Shown piece by piece: positions 1 through 9,241 of a DNA stretch of 41,277 nt. Position numbers and translations under genes: made by a program. The notes beneath the pieces were generated by a model. It ran no database searches, was not told the origin of the DNA, and saw only the letters and a list, made by a program, of their open reading frames with translations. The stretch comes from Bacteroidota bacterium (GTDB lineage Bacteria > Bacteroidota > Ignavibacteria > Ignavibacteriales > Ignavibacteriaceae), in the NCBI GenBank assembly GCA_023453665.1, contig JAEXTA010000158.1:1-41277 (forward strand), written 5' to 3'. Position 1 is the stretch's first letter, and every line of letters starts with the position of its first letter.

Positions 1-819
1 GTTCAGGGGGCTGCCTACTTCGCACATCCATATATGTGGCCTGTTATTGGTTATGAAAGCGATATGAAAAACTGGACAAAAGAAGATCTTGAAAACTATT
101 TCCATACATACTATGCACCTAACAATTGCGTAGTAGTTATTGCCGGCGATGTTAGACTCGCGGAAGTAAAAAGATTGTCAGAAAAATATTTTGAACCGAT
201 TCCTTCAGGACCAAAACCAAGGGTAGTTCATACAGTTGAACCAGAGCAGATGGGAGAGAAAAGAGTTTTTGTAAAAAGGGAAGTGCCGAATCCTTATTTG
301 TTGATTGGGTATCATGTTCCCGACAGCAAACACGAAGACTATTATGCTCTTGATCTTTTAAGTTCAGTTTTATCTGAAGGGCGTTCTTCAAGATTATATT
401 CTTCTCTAGTTGAAGAGAAACAACTCGCTATTGAATCAGGAACTTCATTCGGCAGTTCTTTTGATCCGACACTTTTTATGTTTTATGGAATATGTAATGA
501 TGGTGTAACCGTCAATCAGTTAGAGGAAGCAACTTTAAGTGAGATAGATAAAATCGTAAAAGAAGGGATCACAGAAAGTGAACTTCAAAAAGTAAAAAAT
601 CAAAAACTAATGAGATTTTTCAGAACATCTGAAACGATAAACGGGATGGCAAATACAATCGGAACTTATGAATTATTTTTCGGTGACTACGTTAAAATGT
701 TTTCTGCACCGGATGATTATAAAAAAGTTTCAACTGCAGACATCCAGAGAGTTGCAGAAAAGTATTTTACCAAACAGAACAGGACAGTCGGCATTTTACA
801 GACGGAGGAATTACAATGA
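1..819 (+). CDS. M16 family zinc peptidase, C-terminal part (5' end outside window)
   Basis: The reading frame is open from base 1, so the gene starts upstream; 272 residues are visible. The first visible residues (AHPYMWPVIGY), followed by NWTKEDLENYFHTYYAPNN and VVVIAGDV, are the end of the first M16 half. GRSSRLYSSLVEEKQLA belongs to the second, M16_C half. The zinc-binding HxxEH motif would lie upstream, so activity cannot be judged from this window. M16 peptidases of this size are periplasmic or envelope proteases that act as heterodimers with an inactive partner. The next gene overlaps by 4 bases (ATGA), which suggests translational coupling. Family call is firm; substrate unknown. Confidence 0.88.
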   Translation, partial: VQGAAYFAHPYMWPVIGYESDMKNWTKEDLENYFHTYYAPNNCVVVIAGDVRLAEVKRLSEKYFEPIPSGPKPRVVHTVEPEQMGEKRVFVKREVPNPYLLIGYHVPDSKHEDYYALDLLSSVLSEGRSSRLYSSLVEEKQLAIESGTSFGSSFDPTLFMFYGICNDGVTVNQLEEATLSEIDKIVKEGITESELQKVKNQKLMRFFRTSETINGMANTIGTYELFFGDYVKMFSAPDDYKKVSTADIQRVAEKYFTKQNRTVGILQTEELQ

Positions 820-2195
820 AAAATAAATTATTCTTAACACTAGTTATCCTGGTTTTTTCTTCGTCAATCTATGCACAGTTTAAACTTCCGGCTTATGAGA
901 AGTTTACTTTGCCGAACGGACTGACAGTTTATCTAATGGAAAAGAAAGATGTTCCGTTAATATCAATCTCAACAGTGTTTGATGCAGGCACAACTAAGGA
1001 TGGATTGATGTCTGGCATTGCCTCGTTCACCGCAGAAGCTTTAAAGTTCGGGACAGCCAATTACTCCAAATCACAGATCGATTCTATTTTCAATTATTAT
1101 GGAAGTAATCTTGTAACGTATTCAACTCTTGATTATGCGGGAATGAACGCAACTATAATGAAAGATGACTTTGATGTTTTATTTCCTGTGTTAAAAGAAG
1201 TAATGATCAGCCCGACATTTCCTGAATCTGAATTTGAAAAAAGAAAACAAAGATGGATTGTAGAACTTGATCAGGCAAAGGAAAGTCCGCGAGCAGTGAT
1301 TGGAAGTTATTTCAATAAGTTTTTGTTTGGCTCAAATGAATATGGTAATCCAGTCGATGGTACAAAAAAAAGCATTGAAGAATTGAGCAATTCACAGATT
1401 AAAAATTTTTATAATAATTATTATCGTTCTGGAAAATCCGCGATAGCATTAGTCGGTGATTTTGATATAAGCTCAATGAAGAAAAAAATTGAAAAGGAAT
1501 TTGCTGCGTGGTCAAAATCAGGAATGATGTCAGTGACTGATATAACCTCGAATGAATCTAAGTTTACCGAACCTAAAGTCTATCTTATCAACAAACCCAA
1601 TGCTACGGAAACGACTTTTTTAATTGGTGGTTTTGGAACATTGATGAATAATTCCGAACAAACTCAAATAAATGTTATTAACACAATACTCGGTGGTAGG
1701 TTTACATCGTGGTTAAATGATGAACTTCGTGTTAATGCGGGTTATACTTATGGCGCAAGGAGTCGATTCGCTTCATATAAAAATGCGGGGACATTCTATA
1801 TCAGTACTTTCACTGCAACAAAAAATACTGAGCCGGCAATTGATCTGGCATTAAAAACATATAACAGATTATTTGAACAGGGAATTGATGAAGCAACATT
1901 AACATCTGCCAAGAATTATGTAAAGGGACAATTCCCGCCGGACTTTGAAACAGCAGGCGCTCTGGCAGGTTTATTGACTCAAATGTTTGTTTATGACCTT
2001 AATGATTCTTACATAAATAATTTTGAAAAGAATGTTGATGAACTTACTGTTGCTAAAGCAAATGAGATCATTAAAAAATATTTCCCGAAAAATAATCTTC
2101 AGTTTGTGATGATTGGTAAAGCTTCTGAAATAAAAGACATAGTAAAAAAATATGGAAAGGTTGTTGAAAAAGAATTAACGGAAGATTCTTTTTGA
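816..2195 (+). CDS. M16 family peptidase-like subunit, exported, lacking HxxEH
   Basis: 459 residues. Residues 1-21 are a signal peptide (hydrophobic core, then IYAQ). The body matches the two-half M16 fold, including NNYYRSGKSAIALVGDFD in the first half and LRVNAGYTYGARS in the second, where the family keeps its substrate-contacting Arg/Tyr pair. Where an active protease has HxxEH, this protein has GIASFTAEALKFGT, with no His and therefore no zinc site. It is probably the non-catalytic partner of the upstream M16 protein, as in known two-gene M16 pairs. The start codon overlaps the upstream stop. A strong hairpin terminator follows. Confidence 0.88.
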   Translation: MKNKLFLTLVILVFSSSIYAQFKLPAYEKFTLPNGLTVYLMEKKDVPLISISTVFDAGTTKDGLMSGIASFTAEALKFGTANYSKSQIDSIFNYYGSNLVTYSTLDYAGMNATIMKDDFDVLFPVLKEVMISPTFPESEFEKRKQRWIVELDQAKESPRAVIGSYFNKFLFGSNEYGNPVDGTKKSIEELSNSQIKNFYNNYYRSGKSAIALVGDFDISSMKKKIEKEFAAWSKSGMMSVTDITSNESKFTEPKVYLINKPNATETTFLIGGFGTLMNNSEQTQINVINTILGGRFTSWLNDELRVNAGYTYGARSRFASYKNAGTFYISTFTATKNTEPAIDLALKTYNRLFEQGIDEATLTSAKNYVKGQFPPDFETAGALAGLLTQMFVYDLNDSYINNFEKNVDELTVAKANEIIKKYFPKNNLQFVMIGKASEIKDIVKKYGKVVEKELTEDSF

Positions 2196-2255
2196 AAGCT
2201 ACGAGATTAAATATTTATAAAAGATATAATCTCTCTCAAATTTGATTTAAATAAA

Positions 2256-2289
2256 AAAAGTCCCGCCCAATCATCGAAGCGGGACTTTT
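2256..2289. terminator. Bidirectional hairpin terminator between convergent genes
   Basis: Perfect 11-bp stem: AAAAGTCCCGC at 2256-2266 pairs with GCGGGACTTTT at 2279-2289 around a 12-base loop. A-rich on one side and T-rich on the other, so it can end transcription both of the M16 pair (+) and of the lipoprotein gene (-). Confidence 0.88.
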
Positions 2290-2310
2290 ATTTTGGAGGT
2301 CTCTATGCGA

Positions 2311-2805
2311 CTATTGGACCCTTATCAGTTCCCCTGTGATAGCGTTGATTCTCACCTTGTATTCTCTGTCAGATTGAATTCTGAATCTGTATTCCCATCT
2401 TGCATCACTTACATCAAATTCGAAATCCCATTCGTTTATACTTCCTGACTTTGCTGTTAGTGCAGTTTGTCTTACAGTACTATAAGGAATAAACTGGCTG
2501 CCTGGCAATACTTCATATTCAAACGGACCACTTAATCCTTTTATCTGGTGAAGGTTTCCTGTGGAAGACAGATATTCAAATTTTACAATTCCGCCACCGG
2601 GCATTGTAACACGAACCTCAAAATAACCTTTGCTGTCTCTTGAAATGTGTGTAACAGAATTTACTGTACCGTTAACCATCTGGTTTGTTTTTTGAGTTAC
2701 ATTCTGCTCATTAACTGCCGATGGTTCATTTGTATTTTGACTGCAAGCCTGTAAAACAAATCCCAGGCAAAGGATAATAACGATTAACATTTTTTGTTTT
2801 AACAT
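2311..2805 (-). CDS. Small lipoprotein with PepSY-like C-terminal segment
   Basis: 164 residues from the ATG at 2805. A TTG four codons upstream (2817) is in frame, but the G-rich stretch TTGGGG just before the ATG fits better as a ribosome-binding site. The N-terminus is a lipoprotein signal ending in the lipobox LQAC, so the mature protein begins with a lipidated Cys. The last 25 residues (YKVRINAITGEL) resemble the end of a PepSY-type domain, which is a weak family hint. Secreted, probably periplasm-facing; function unknown. Monocistronic, between a shared terminator and a small membrane protein gene on the same strand. Confidence 0.7.
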   Translation of the reverse strand: MLKQKMLIVIILCLGFVLQACSQNTNEPSAVNEQNVTQKTNQMVNGTVNSVTHISRDSKGYFEVRVTMPGGGIVKFEYLSSTGNLHQIKGLSGPFEYEVLPGSQFIPYSTVRQTALTAKSGSINEWDFEFDVSDARWEYRFRIQSDREYKVRINAITGELIRVQ

Positions 2806-2946
2806 GATGAACCCCAAGGAATAATTTATTATGTGTTAGTTAGTTTTGAATTAGTACTTCATTCAAAAGTTATAGTGATAGTAAAAATAAAAGGGTGACA
2901 TCTGTTGTATGAAAATTTAAAATAAAGATCCGGTACGAAGAGAAAA

Positions 2947-3333
2947 TTAATTTGTTCTGCCTAATATTTTTTTGCCGCTCGTTCGCCGCCAGATAAACAA
3001 ATGCATTATGCCCGATAACGGAGAACCGGTTGTAAGCCACTCAACATGAAAAGAATAATTGTGTGTTACACTAAGTATCCAGAATAACATAAAACCGTAA
3101 ATGATAATCACTCCGCCTGATCCGTCGTATTTAAACCCGATTATAAAACCAAACAATGAGATAATTGATGAGAACAATAACATTAATTTACTATTAGGCA
3201 GGGTTGATAGAGGAGGAATATCCAGGTATAAAAAATGAAATATTATTACAAATACTATTATAGTATCAAGAATGGACACAACGACCTTGGTCCATTTTGT
3301 AAACTTAACCCCTAACCCATCTTCTTTTTCCAT
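2947..3333 (-). CDS. Small integral membrane protein, function unknown
   Basis: 128 residues with three or four predicted hydrophobic helices: about 16-36 (VVVSILDTIIVFVIIFHFL), 49-66, and 73-89. A short cytoplasmic-type basic tail follows (RRTSGKKILGR). The start is supported by GGGGATT about six bases upstream of the ATG. I do not recognise the family. Neighbours give no functional hint: it precedes the lipoprotein gene on the same strand with a 129-base gap. Confidence 0.62.
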   Translation of the reverse strand: MEKEDGLGVKFTKWTKVVVSILDTIIVFVIIFHFLYLDIPPLSTLPNSKLMLLFSSIISLFGFIIGFKYDGSGGVIIIYGFMLFWILSVTHNYSFHVEWLTTGSPLSGIMHLFIWRRTSGKKILGRTN

Positions 3334-3485
3334 TATAATCCCCGTATAGTTATAATAATGGTGACTCCTGATTTAATTGTACTAAAAGATTTATTAAGAA
3401 TCTATAAAAATCTTCTACAATAAATTTTTAAATAAAATTATTAACCTTAAATTAAATCAGCCAGAATTATAATAAGAGGAGAACA

Positions 3486-4367
3486 ATGCTGCCCCAAACA
3501 GATTTAGGTAACAACGGAATAAAAGTATCAGTCCTGGGTTTCGGCGCTGGTAAAACCGGTGATCTATCAATATCTGAAAAAGAAATAGACACACTTTTAA
3601 ACAAAGTTATTGATAGCGGAATAAATTTTATTGACACGGCAAAAGGATATTATGCATCAGAAGATAGGATAGGAAAATTTCTTTCGCACAGACGAAAAGA
3701 TTTTATACTTTCGACAAAAGTAGGTTATGGGATTGAAGGCATTCCGGATTGGACCTACAAATGTATCATCGAGGGTGTCGAACAAGCTTTAAGAACAATG
3801 AAAACAGATTACATTGATGTTGTTCATCTGCACTCATGCCCGCTTCATACATTAAAACAGGGTGATGTTATAAACGCACTACTTAAATCTAAGGATGAAG
3901 GAAAATTGCGTTGTGTTGCGTATTCAGGAGAGAACAGTGAGCTTGAATACGCTATAAACTCAGGATTATTTTCAGTTGTGCAGACATCAGTAAATATTTT
4001 TGACCAGGGAAAACTCGATGAACTGATTCCTTTAGCAAAATCAAAAAATATTGGTGTGATAGGTAAACGACCGCTTGGTAATACACCCTGGAAATTTTCA
4101 GAAAGACCATTATCAGATTATTCTGAAATCTACTGGGAGCGAATGAAAAAAATGCAGCTTGATTTTGGTAGAGAGTGGAATGAAATAGCACTTCGGTTTA
4201 GTTTGTACTCCCCGGGTGTCAGCACCTGCATTGCAGGTTCATTAAACATAAATCATATTATTGAAAATATTTCATTTGCATTAAAAGGTAAGCTGCCTGA
4301 TGATTTGTATAATGAAATAAGAAACAGGTTTAAATCAGCAGCAGATAACTGGACCGGGCAGGTTTAA
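3486..4367 (+). CDS. Aldo/keto reductase
   Basis: 293 residues, the usual AKR length. An NAD(P)H-dependent carbonyl reductase with a TIM-barrel fold, cytosolic. The catalytic tetrad is visible: Asp50 and Tyr55 in FIDTAKGYY, Lys78 in STKVGYG, and His116 in DYIDVVHLH. The C-terminal region (GVIGKRPLGNTPW, then CIAGSLNINHI) fits the cofactor-binding end of the family. The start has a good ribosome-binding site (AGAGGAGA). The closest subfamily by feel is the group of bacterial AKRs related to aldose dehydrogenases, but the substrate cannot be told from sequence. Single gene. Confidence 0.9.
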   Translation: MLPQTDLGNNGIKVSVLGFGAGKTGDLSISEKEIDTLLNKVIDSGINFIDTAKGYYASEDRIGKFLSHRRKDFILSTKVGYGIEGIPDWTYKCIIEGVEQALRTMKTDYIDVVHLHSCPLHTLKQGDVINALLKSKDEGKLRCVAYSGENSELEYAINSGLFSVVQTSVNIFDQGKLDELIPLAKSKNIGVIGKRPLGNTPWKFSERPLSDYSEIYWERMKKMQLDFGREWNEIALRFSLYSPGVSTCIAGSLNINHIIENISFALKGKLPDDLYNEIRNRFKSAADNWTGQV

Positions 4368-4585
4368 AGTCAGGGAGAGAATATTGATTTTAGAAATAAT
4401 TGTTGCTACCTTTTTGCCGGGAAAGGCAAACATAAGTCTTTCAACTAAGTCAGCCCGAAAAATCATTTGTAAACACTGGCTCGGATTATTCACAAAAAAA
4501 CAAACAGAGAAGTCATACGAATAAAAATATTCCAGACAGAATTAATGTTTTCAACAATCAAAGCAATTATTGAAAGGGAATAATA

Positions 4586-5020
4586 TTGGAAATCGTTAGG
4601 CAAATACTTGAAGCAAAGGGCAGCCAGGTTTGGTCAATTAATCCTGAAGCAACAATATATCAAGCCCTCAAATTCATGTCTGAAAAAGAAGTGGGAGCTT
4701 TACTTGTTATGGAGGATCAGCAGGTGAAGGGGATTTTTTCTGAAAGGGATTATGCCAGAAAAGTTGTGCTTCAGGGTAAATCATCAAGGGAGACAAAAGT
4801 AAGCGAAGCAATGTCATCCAGTGTTATTTACGTTGACCCTTCTCATGGTATTGAGGAATGTATGGCTTTGATGATCGAGAAAAGAATAAGGCATCTTCCG
4901 GTGATTGAGAACGGCAACCTTGCCGGACTTATATCAATCGGTGATGTAGTAAAAGCAGTTATAGGTGAAAAGAAATTTATGATTGAACAACTTATCCACT
5001 ATATAACAGGCACCCGGTAA
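4586..5020 (+). CDS. Two-CBS-domain protein
   Basis: 144 residues consisting of a CBS pair and little else: CBS1 about 10-65 (VWSINPEATIYQALKFM, GIFSERDYARKVVL) and CBS2 about 72-130 (VIYVDPSHGIEECMALM, RIRHLPVIENGNLAGLISIGD). Stand-alone CBS pairs bind adenosine nucleotides and act as energy sensors. The start is TTG at 4586, chosen because AAAGGGA sits 6 bases upstream and the next in-frame ATG would delete half of CBS1. No partner gene is adjacent. A terminator follows. Confidence 0.88.
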   Translation: MEIVRQILEAKGSQVWSINPEATIYQALKFMSEKEVGALLVMEDQQVKGIFSERDYARKVVLQGKSSRETKVSEAMSSSVIYVDPSHGIEECMALMIEKRIRHLPVIENGNLAGLISIGDVVKAVIGEKKFMIEQLIHYITGTR

Positions 5021-5042
5021 ATATTTTTTATGTAAAAAAATC

Positions 5043-5066
5043 AGCCCTCGGAAGAGGGCTTTTTTA
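5043..5066. terminator. Hairpin terminator shared by convergent genes
   Basis: Stem AGCCCTC (5043-5049) and GAGGGCT (5054-5060), GGAA tetraloop, then a T-run to 5066. An A-run at 5034-5040 makes it work in the other direction for the POT transporter gene, whose stop codon abuts it. Confidence 0.9.
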
Positions 5067-6413
5067 TTAATTTAAATCAGTTATGATACTTTTTCTGTCA
5101 AACACCTTCCTGTAAATCAATAAAGCAATAGCTGCTGTAAATCCTATACCAGCAAAATAATACCAGATATAATGCGCTTTATCATATGCACCAACTAATT
5201 GTTCTGGTGTTAATGTTGCAGGATCAGGACAGTATGCAGTTAATAAGTAACCTGAAATTCCAAAACCTAACAATGATGAAAGAAATGAATGCAGATGACT
5301 GAATCCAAGATATAATCCTTCCTCACCCTTCGGTGCTTGCAAAGAAAAATATTCAAGGTAGCGCGGAGAGATAAAACATTCAGCTAATCCCTGAACCACA
5401 ATTCCAAGAATTAACATTATTGTAATTGGATGCGCATTGAACCAACCCAGAATATTTATTGAAGTTCCTGCTGCGGATTCAAGGATCGAACTTGAAGCCA
5501 TTAATAAAGCAGATACCGGCATCAGAAACATACCGACAGCCATAGATGATACCGCTTTAACATTTTTCATTAATGCGGTAATCAAGACAACAGTAGTCAT
5601 TACAACGAATGGATTAACATTCGCAATCCACTCGGGTGAAGCTCCTTCACCAACTGTTCTCAGAACATATTTGGGCATTGTTGCATACAACTGATGCTGG
5701 ATTATCCAGAAACCGCTTACTATAAAAATTAAAATTACCAATCTCAAATTCGTCACTACACGTAGAAACCCTGTCCATGCAGCTTTAATTGTTTTACCTT
5801 CTCCGTGAGCGTTTACATTTTTATAGTATATGTAAACAACAACCAATGCAATCAGGGTCATAGCTGCGGCATAAAAATTTATTGACTGAAGTCCCCAGTT
5901 TAATCTCAAAGGATATGCAAAAGTTTTCCCGAGAAAAGCTCCGACATTAACCATCCCGTAAAAGATTGAAAAACCTTTTGCACGTGTTAACTCATTTGTA
6001 GTTTTGGCTACAGTTCCCGTAATGATTGATTTTATGAATGAGCCGCCAAACATTAAAATTACAAGAGCTGGAAGAACAACTATTTTTACAGGTAATGCCC
6101 CAAGCGTGAAATATCCAATTGTTAATAAACTGAAAGCCAGAATTATTGCCTTTCTGAATCCAATCTTATCTGCAAATGCACCCGTAAAAGGAGGAAGAAA
6201 ATAAAGTCCTGCTGAGAACACTCCTCCTATCCAGGCTGCATCAATATCATTAAATCCTACAACACGTGATAAGTAAAGAGTTATAGCTATAAATACTGCA
6301 TAATATGCAGCTCGTTCAAACAGTTCAACAATGTTTGCAGTCCAGAAAGCAGAAGGGAAATTCCATCCTGAACTATGATCCGGTTGTTCTTGATTGGTTT
6401 CAGTCACATACAC
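5067..6413 (-). CDS. POT/PTR-type MFS transporter (probable proton-coupled oligopeptide transporter)
   Basis: 448 residues with about 12 membrane helices. The N-terminal helix carries ELFERAAYY; Glu30-Glu33-Arg34 form the ExxER proton-coupling motif characteristic of the POT family. The 2-3 loop (GAFADKIGFRKAII) is the MFS signature and GFSIFYGMVNVGAFLG is the family-typical helix 4/5 segment. POT proteins import di- and tripeptides or related solutes with H+. GAGGTG lies just before the start; the GTG two codons downstream is an alternative start. Substrate unproven. In this genome with secreted peptidases a role in peptide uptake is reasonable but inferred. Confidence 0.85.
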   Translation of the reverse strand: MYVTETNQEQPDHSSGWNFPSAFWTANIVELFERAAYYAVFIAITLYLSRVVGFNDIDAAWIGGVFSAGLYFLPPFTGAFADKIGFRKAIILAFSLLTIGYFTLGALPVKIVVLPALVILMFGGSFIKSIITGTVAKTTNELTRAKGFSIFYGMVNVGAFLGKTFAYPLRLNWGLQSINFYAAAMTLIALVVVYIYYKNVNAHGEGKTIKAAWTGFLRVVTNLRLVILIFIVSGFWIIQHQLYATMPKYVLRTVGEGASPEWIANVNPFVVMTTVVLITALMKNVKAVSSMAVGMFLMPVSALLMASSSILESAAGTSINILGWFNAHPITIMLILGIVVQGLAECFISPRYLEYFSLQAPKGEEGLYLGFSHLHSFLSSLLGFGISGYLLTAYCPDPATLTPEQLVGAYDKAHYIWYYFAGIGFTAAIALLIYRKVFDRKSIITDLN

Positions 6414-6532
6414 CTCAAAAAAATATTTTAATTTATTAAAGATACAGAATAGAAAGTTTAGTCTCTAAGAGAGAAAGATGGATAAACCAAAAATGAAGTT
6501 GAAAAGTGGAAAGAACTACGGGAGAAGATTGA

Positions 6533-8542
6533 CTAACTTTTTTTGAACACGATAGGAATAGTAATTTTAACTTTTACCGGCTTACCTCTTTGTAGTCCGG
6601 GCTTAAATTTGGTCTGCCGCACTGCATCAAGAGCAACTTCATCACAGCCTGCGCCAATTCCCTTAACAAGTTCTACCTTTGTAACATTACCGGATTCATT
6701 TACATATACAAGTACGAGTACCTTTCCTTCAACACCCGCTGTTTTTGCTAGTGTAGGATAAACGATACGGGATTGTATTCCCGCTAAACCGCCAATTGGT
6801 GCAGGCATTTCCTCGACTGCTACAAAATAGGCTGGTTCTTCTTCTACTTTTTTCTCCTCTTTAATTACAGGCGGAGTTTCTGTTTTCTTTTCAGTTTTTT
6901 CTTTTACTTCTGAAGTTGGGTTTTCTTTTTTAATTTCGGTTACAATTTCAGGTTCAATAATTACAGGCTGTTTCGGAGGCGCAGGAAGTTTATCCTCTGG
7001 TTTTAAAAGTACGTTATTATTTTGTTTAACCGGTTTTATATCTTCAACTATGACCGTTCCTTCAGGCTTTTTCTCTTCCACAACTTCTGTATAAGTATCT
7101 GTAGTGACTTGTTGATTTTCATTCTGTTCGCTTTTGTTGACCTGTTCTCCTTTTACATCACCTGATGACTGCATGAAAAAAAGCACTGCAGCACACACTA
7201 TCAATATAGAAGCTGCAATGACAATTACCTTTTTTGAACTGCCACTGTCTCTTTCCTTCTTTAGTCTAACTGGTGATTTTATTTTTTCATCAGTTTTGTT
7301 TGTTTCATCTAAAAATTCTGTTTTTGACTCAAGAATTTCTTCTTTATGGACAACTTCTTTTTCTTCAGATTTTATTTCGGGAATAACAACGGGTTCTGTT
7401 ACGATTTCGTCTTTTGTCTCTTCAGGTTTGGGTGATGATACAGCAAGTTCTTTGTTTACTTTAGAGCGATACTCTGCACGTGCACTTTTTTCATTTGCAT
7501 GTACGTCCTGGTTATCTTTAAAAAGACTGTGAAGCTGAGACAGGTTAGGTTCTTTAAATGAAATTGAATCGGATGATCCTGTTTTTGTTTTTGCATCGCT
7601 GATTTTTTCCTGCACCGGAATTTTTTGAGTTTCAGGATTAACCTTATTCAATACAGGTTTTATTTCATCTTTGGGTTTTTCGGGAATTACCTCTGTTACA
7701 TTTTCAGTTATTTCAGACTTAATTTCTTCAATTGTTTCAGGTTCATTATAAATAACAATATCATCGTCTGTTTCAATAATATCTTCTGATGGTAAAGGTT
7801 CGGGTTCACTAACATGATTAACCACCGGTTCTATCGCAGCAGTTTCATTTTCAATCGTCTCATCAGCAATTTGCTCTTCGGAGACTTTCTGTTTTTCCGA
7901 AATACTTTCGTCAATTACTTCTAAATCATATTCTTCAATTTCGTAACTATTTTTTTTGTCAGCGGATAAATCTTCTGCAGGTTGTTCTTCATTCTCTGCT
8001 TCCTGTATGTTTTCAATATGTTCCTCGTGAGCCATTTCAAGGTCATATTCTTCTATTTCATAAAGTTGTTCAGGTGAAGATTCAGTTACAATTTTAACAT
8101 CCTGGTTAATGTTAAAAATTAAAGGCGTGTTTTGTGTCTGTTCTGACGTGTTTTCATTTTCATGATTTGAATCAGGATCATATTCTTCAATTTCAATATC
8201 AGGCCCATTATCTGATCGGGATGATTCAAGCTTAAATTTTACAGGCTCTTCATTATGCTGAAAATTATTTTCAATAGCAGTGGTTTCAAAAATTTCATCC
8301 GGTTCTGATTTTGGTTTGAAACTATAAAGTCTTGTAAAAATGTTTTGTTTTAGCTGAGGATCAGGAGTCTCAATTTTTGATGTTACTGCTAAAACAGCAA
8401 CAAGGTTTTGATAGTCGCCGAATTCTTTCCATGGAAAATCATCGTCATTTCTTTTTAAGTATTGTAATGCCTCGGAATCCTGAGCGTCAATATTGTTCAA
8501 CGCTTCAAGTTTGATAAGTCCTATGGCGATTTTCTTTTCCAT
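6533..8542 (-). CDS. Anti-sigma-like / TonB C-terminal fusion protein
   Basis: 669 residues. Residues 1-75 (LIKLEALNNIDAQDSEALQYL ... DPQLKQNIFTRLYS) have the helical pattern of the zinc-less RskA/anti-sigma-K N-terminus. Residues 76-430 are a very acidic, low-complexity linker with repeats of IEEYD (116-122, 161-169, 200-208). One membrane helix lies at about 438-457, preceded by basic residues, so the N-terminus is cytoplasmic. A Pro/Lys/Glu-rich periplasmic linker leads to a TonB C-terminal domain at 590-669 (YPTLAKTAGVEGKVLVLVYV, AVRQTKFKPG). The gene starts 10 bases after the ECF sigma gene, the classic place for an anti-sigma factor. The TonB end is certain; the anti-sigma reading is inference from weak similarity plus position and topology. 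Confidence 0.8.
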   Translation of the reverse strand: MEKKIAIGLIKLEALNNIDAQDSEALQYLKRNDDDFPWKEFGDYQNLVAVLAVTSKIETPDPQLKQNIFTRLYSFKPKSEPDEIFETTAIENNFQHNEEPVKFKLESSRSDNGPDIEIEEYDPDSNHENENTSEQTQNTPLIFNINQDVKIVTESSPEQLYEIEEYDLEMAHEEHIENIQEAENEEQPAEDLSADKKNSYEIEEYDLEVIDESISEKQKVSEEQIADETIENETAAIEPVVNHVSEPEPLPSEDIIETDDDIVIYNEPETIEEIKSEITENVTEVIPEKPKDEIKPVLNKVNPETQKIPVQEKISDAKTKTGSSDSISFKEPNLSQLHSLFKDNQDVHANEKSARAEYRSKVNKELAVSSPKPEETKDEIVTEPVVIPEIKSEEKEVVHKEEILESKTEFLDETNKTDEKIKSPVRLKKERDSGSSKKVIVIAASILIVCAAVLFFMQSSGDVKGEQVNKSEQNENQQVTTDTYTEVVEEKKPEGTVIVEDIKPVKQNNNVLLKPEDKLPAPPKQPVIIEPEIVTEIKKENPTSEVKEKTEKKTETPPVIKEEKKVEEEPAYFVAVEEMPAPIGGLAGIQSRIVYPTLAKTAGVEGKVLVLVYVNESGNVTKVELVKGIGAGCDEVALDAVRQTKFKPGLQRGKPVKVKITIPIVFKKS

Positions 8543-8552
8543 AAATATTTTT

Positions 8553-9125
8553 TCAGTTCCCCAGCTTTTCCATTAATGATTCCATTAATGATTGAAGTTT
8601 AAGTTTTACTGTTGCTACAGGAATATTTACTCTTTGTGCAATTGCTTTATCATTCAAACCTTCATAATAAACCAGTGAAAGCATATACATTTGTTCATCG
8701 GTTAAACTACCGATTGATGAAGATACCTTCTCACGAAGTTTGAGCACATTTTGCAGTTCTATTGTTTCAATTTCCGGGGAGAGAATTGGCAGGATACTTC
8801 TAATCTCATATTCATCATTATATTCAGCGAGATCTGCATCACCTCTTTTTCTTTTTAAAGTATCAATCGCCTTCATTCTTGCAAGAAGAACCATCCAGGT
8901 ATATGCATTATAAATGACAAAATCAAAATGTTCTGTCCATTTCCAGATAATAAAGAAAACATCCGACAATACTTCTTCTGCGGATTCTTTATCCCCTACA
9001 ATTTTTTTAATGAGAGTATAAAGGAGAGGAGAATATCGGTCATATAGTAATTCCAGAGCTGATGAATCATTCCTGCGAATCTGCAGCAACAATTCTTCAT
9101 CGGTTATAATATCCTGATTAACCAA
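8553..9125 (-). CDS. ECF-family RNA polymerase sigma factor
   Basis: 190 residues. Region 2 is at 20-92 (ALELLYDRYSPLLYTLI, ESAEEVLSDVFFIIWKW, ARMKAIDTLKRKR). Region 4 is at 131-185 (LTDEQMYMLSLVYYEGLNDKA, then a helix-turn-helix ending VATVKLKLQSLM). Region 3 is absent, as in all ECF factors. It resembles the SigK-like group that pairs with RskA-type anti-sigma proteins. The start is TTG at 9125, with AAAGGGTG 5 bases upstream; no ATG occurs before region 2 is well under way. It is the first gene of a two-gene unit with the TonB fusion. Confidence 0.9.
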   Translation of the reverse strand: MVNQDIITDEELLLQIRRNDSSALELLYDRYSPLLYTLIKKIVGDKESAEEVLSDVFFIIWKWTEHFDFVIYNAYTWMVLLARMKAIDTLKRKRGDADLAEYNDEYEIRSILPILSPEIETIELQNVLKLREKVSSSIGSLTDEQMYMLSLVYYEGLNDKAIAQRVNIPVATVKLKLQSLMESLMEKLGN

Positions 9126-9241
9126 ACCGTCACCCTTTTAATGAAATTTACAGACCTGATTCAGCCAGATCCTGTATTTTAAAAAGAAATATTATGCCAT
9201 TTGATATTATACCTGTAATTACTATGACTTAAATCTCAACA

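Noticed and set aside
3469..3474. TATAAT as a -10 box for the aldo/keto reductase gene
   Set aside because: It is only 11 bases before the ATG and runs into the ribosome-binding site, so transcription would begin too late to include it.
4413..4430. Hairpin TTTGCC-GGGAAA-GGCAAA as a terminator after the aldo/keto reductase
   Set aside because: Six-base stem, mostly A/T, with no T-run after it. Possible structure but not supported as a terminator.
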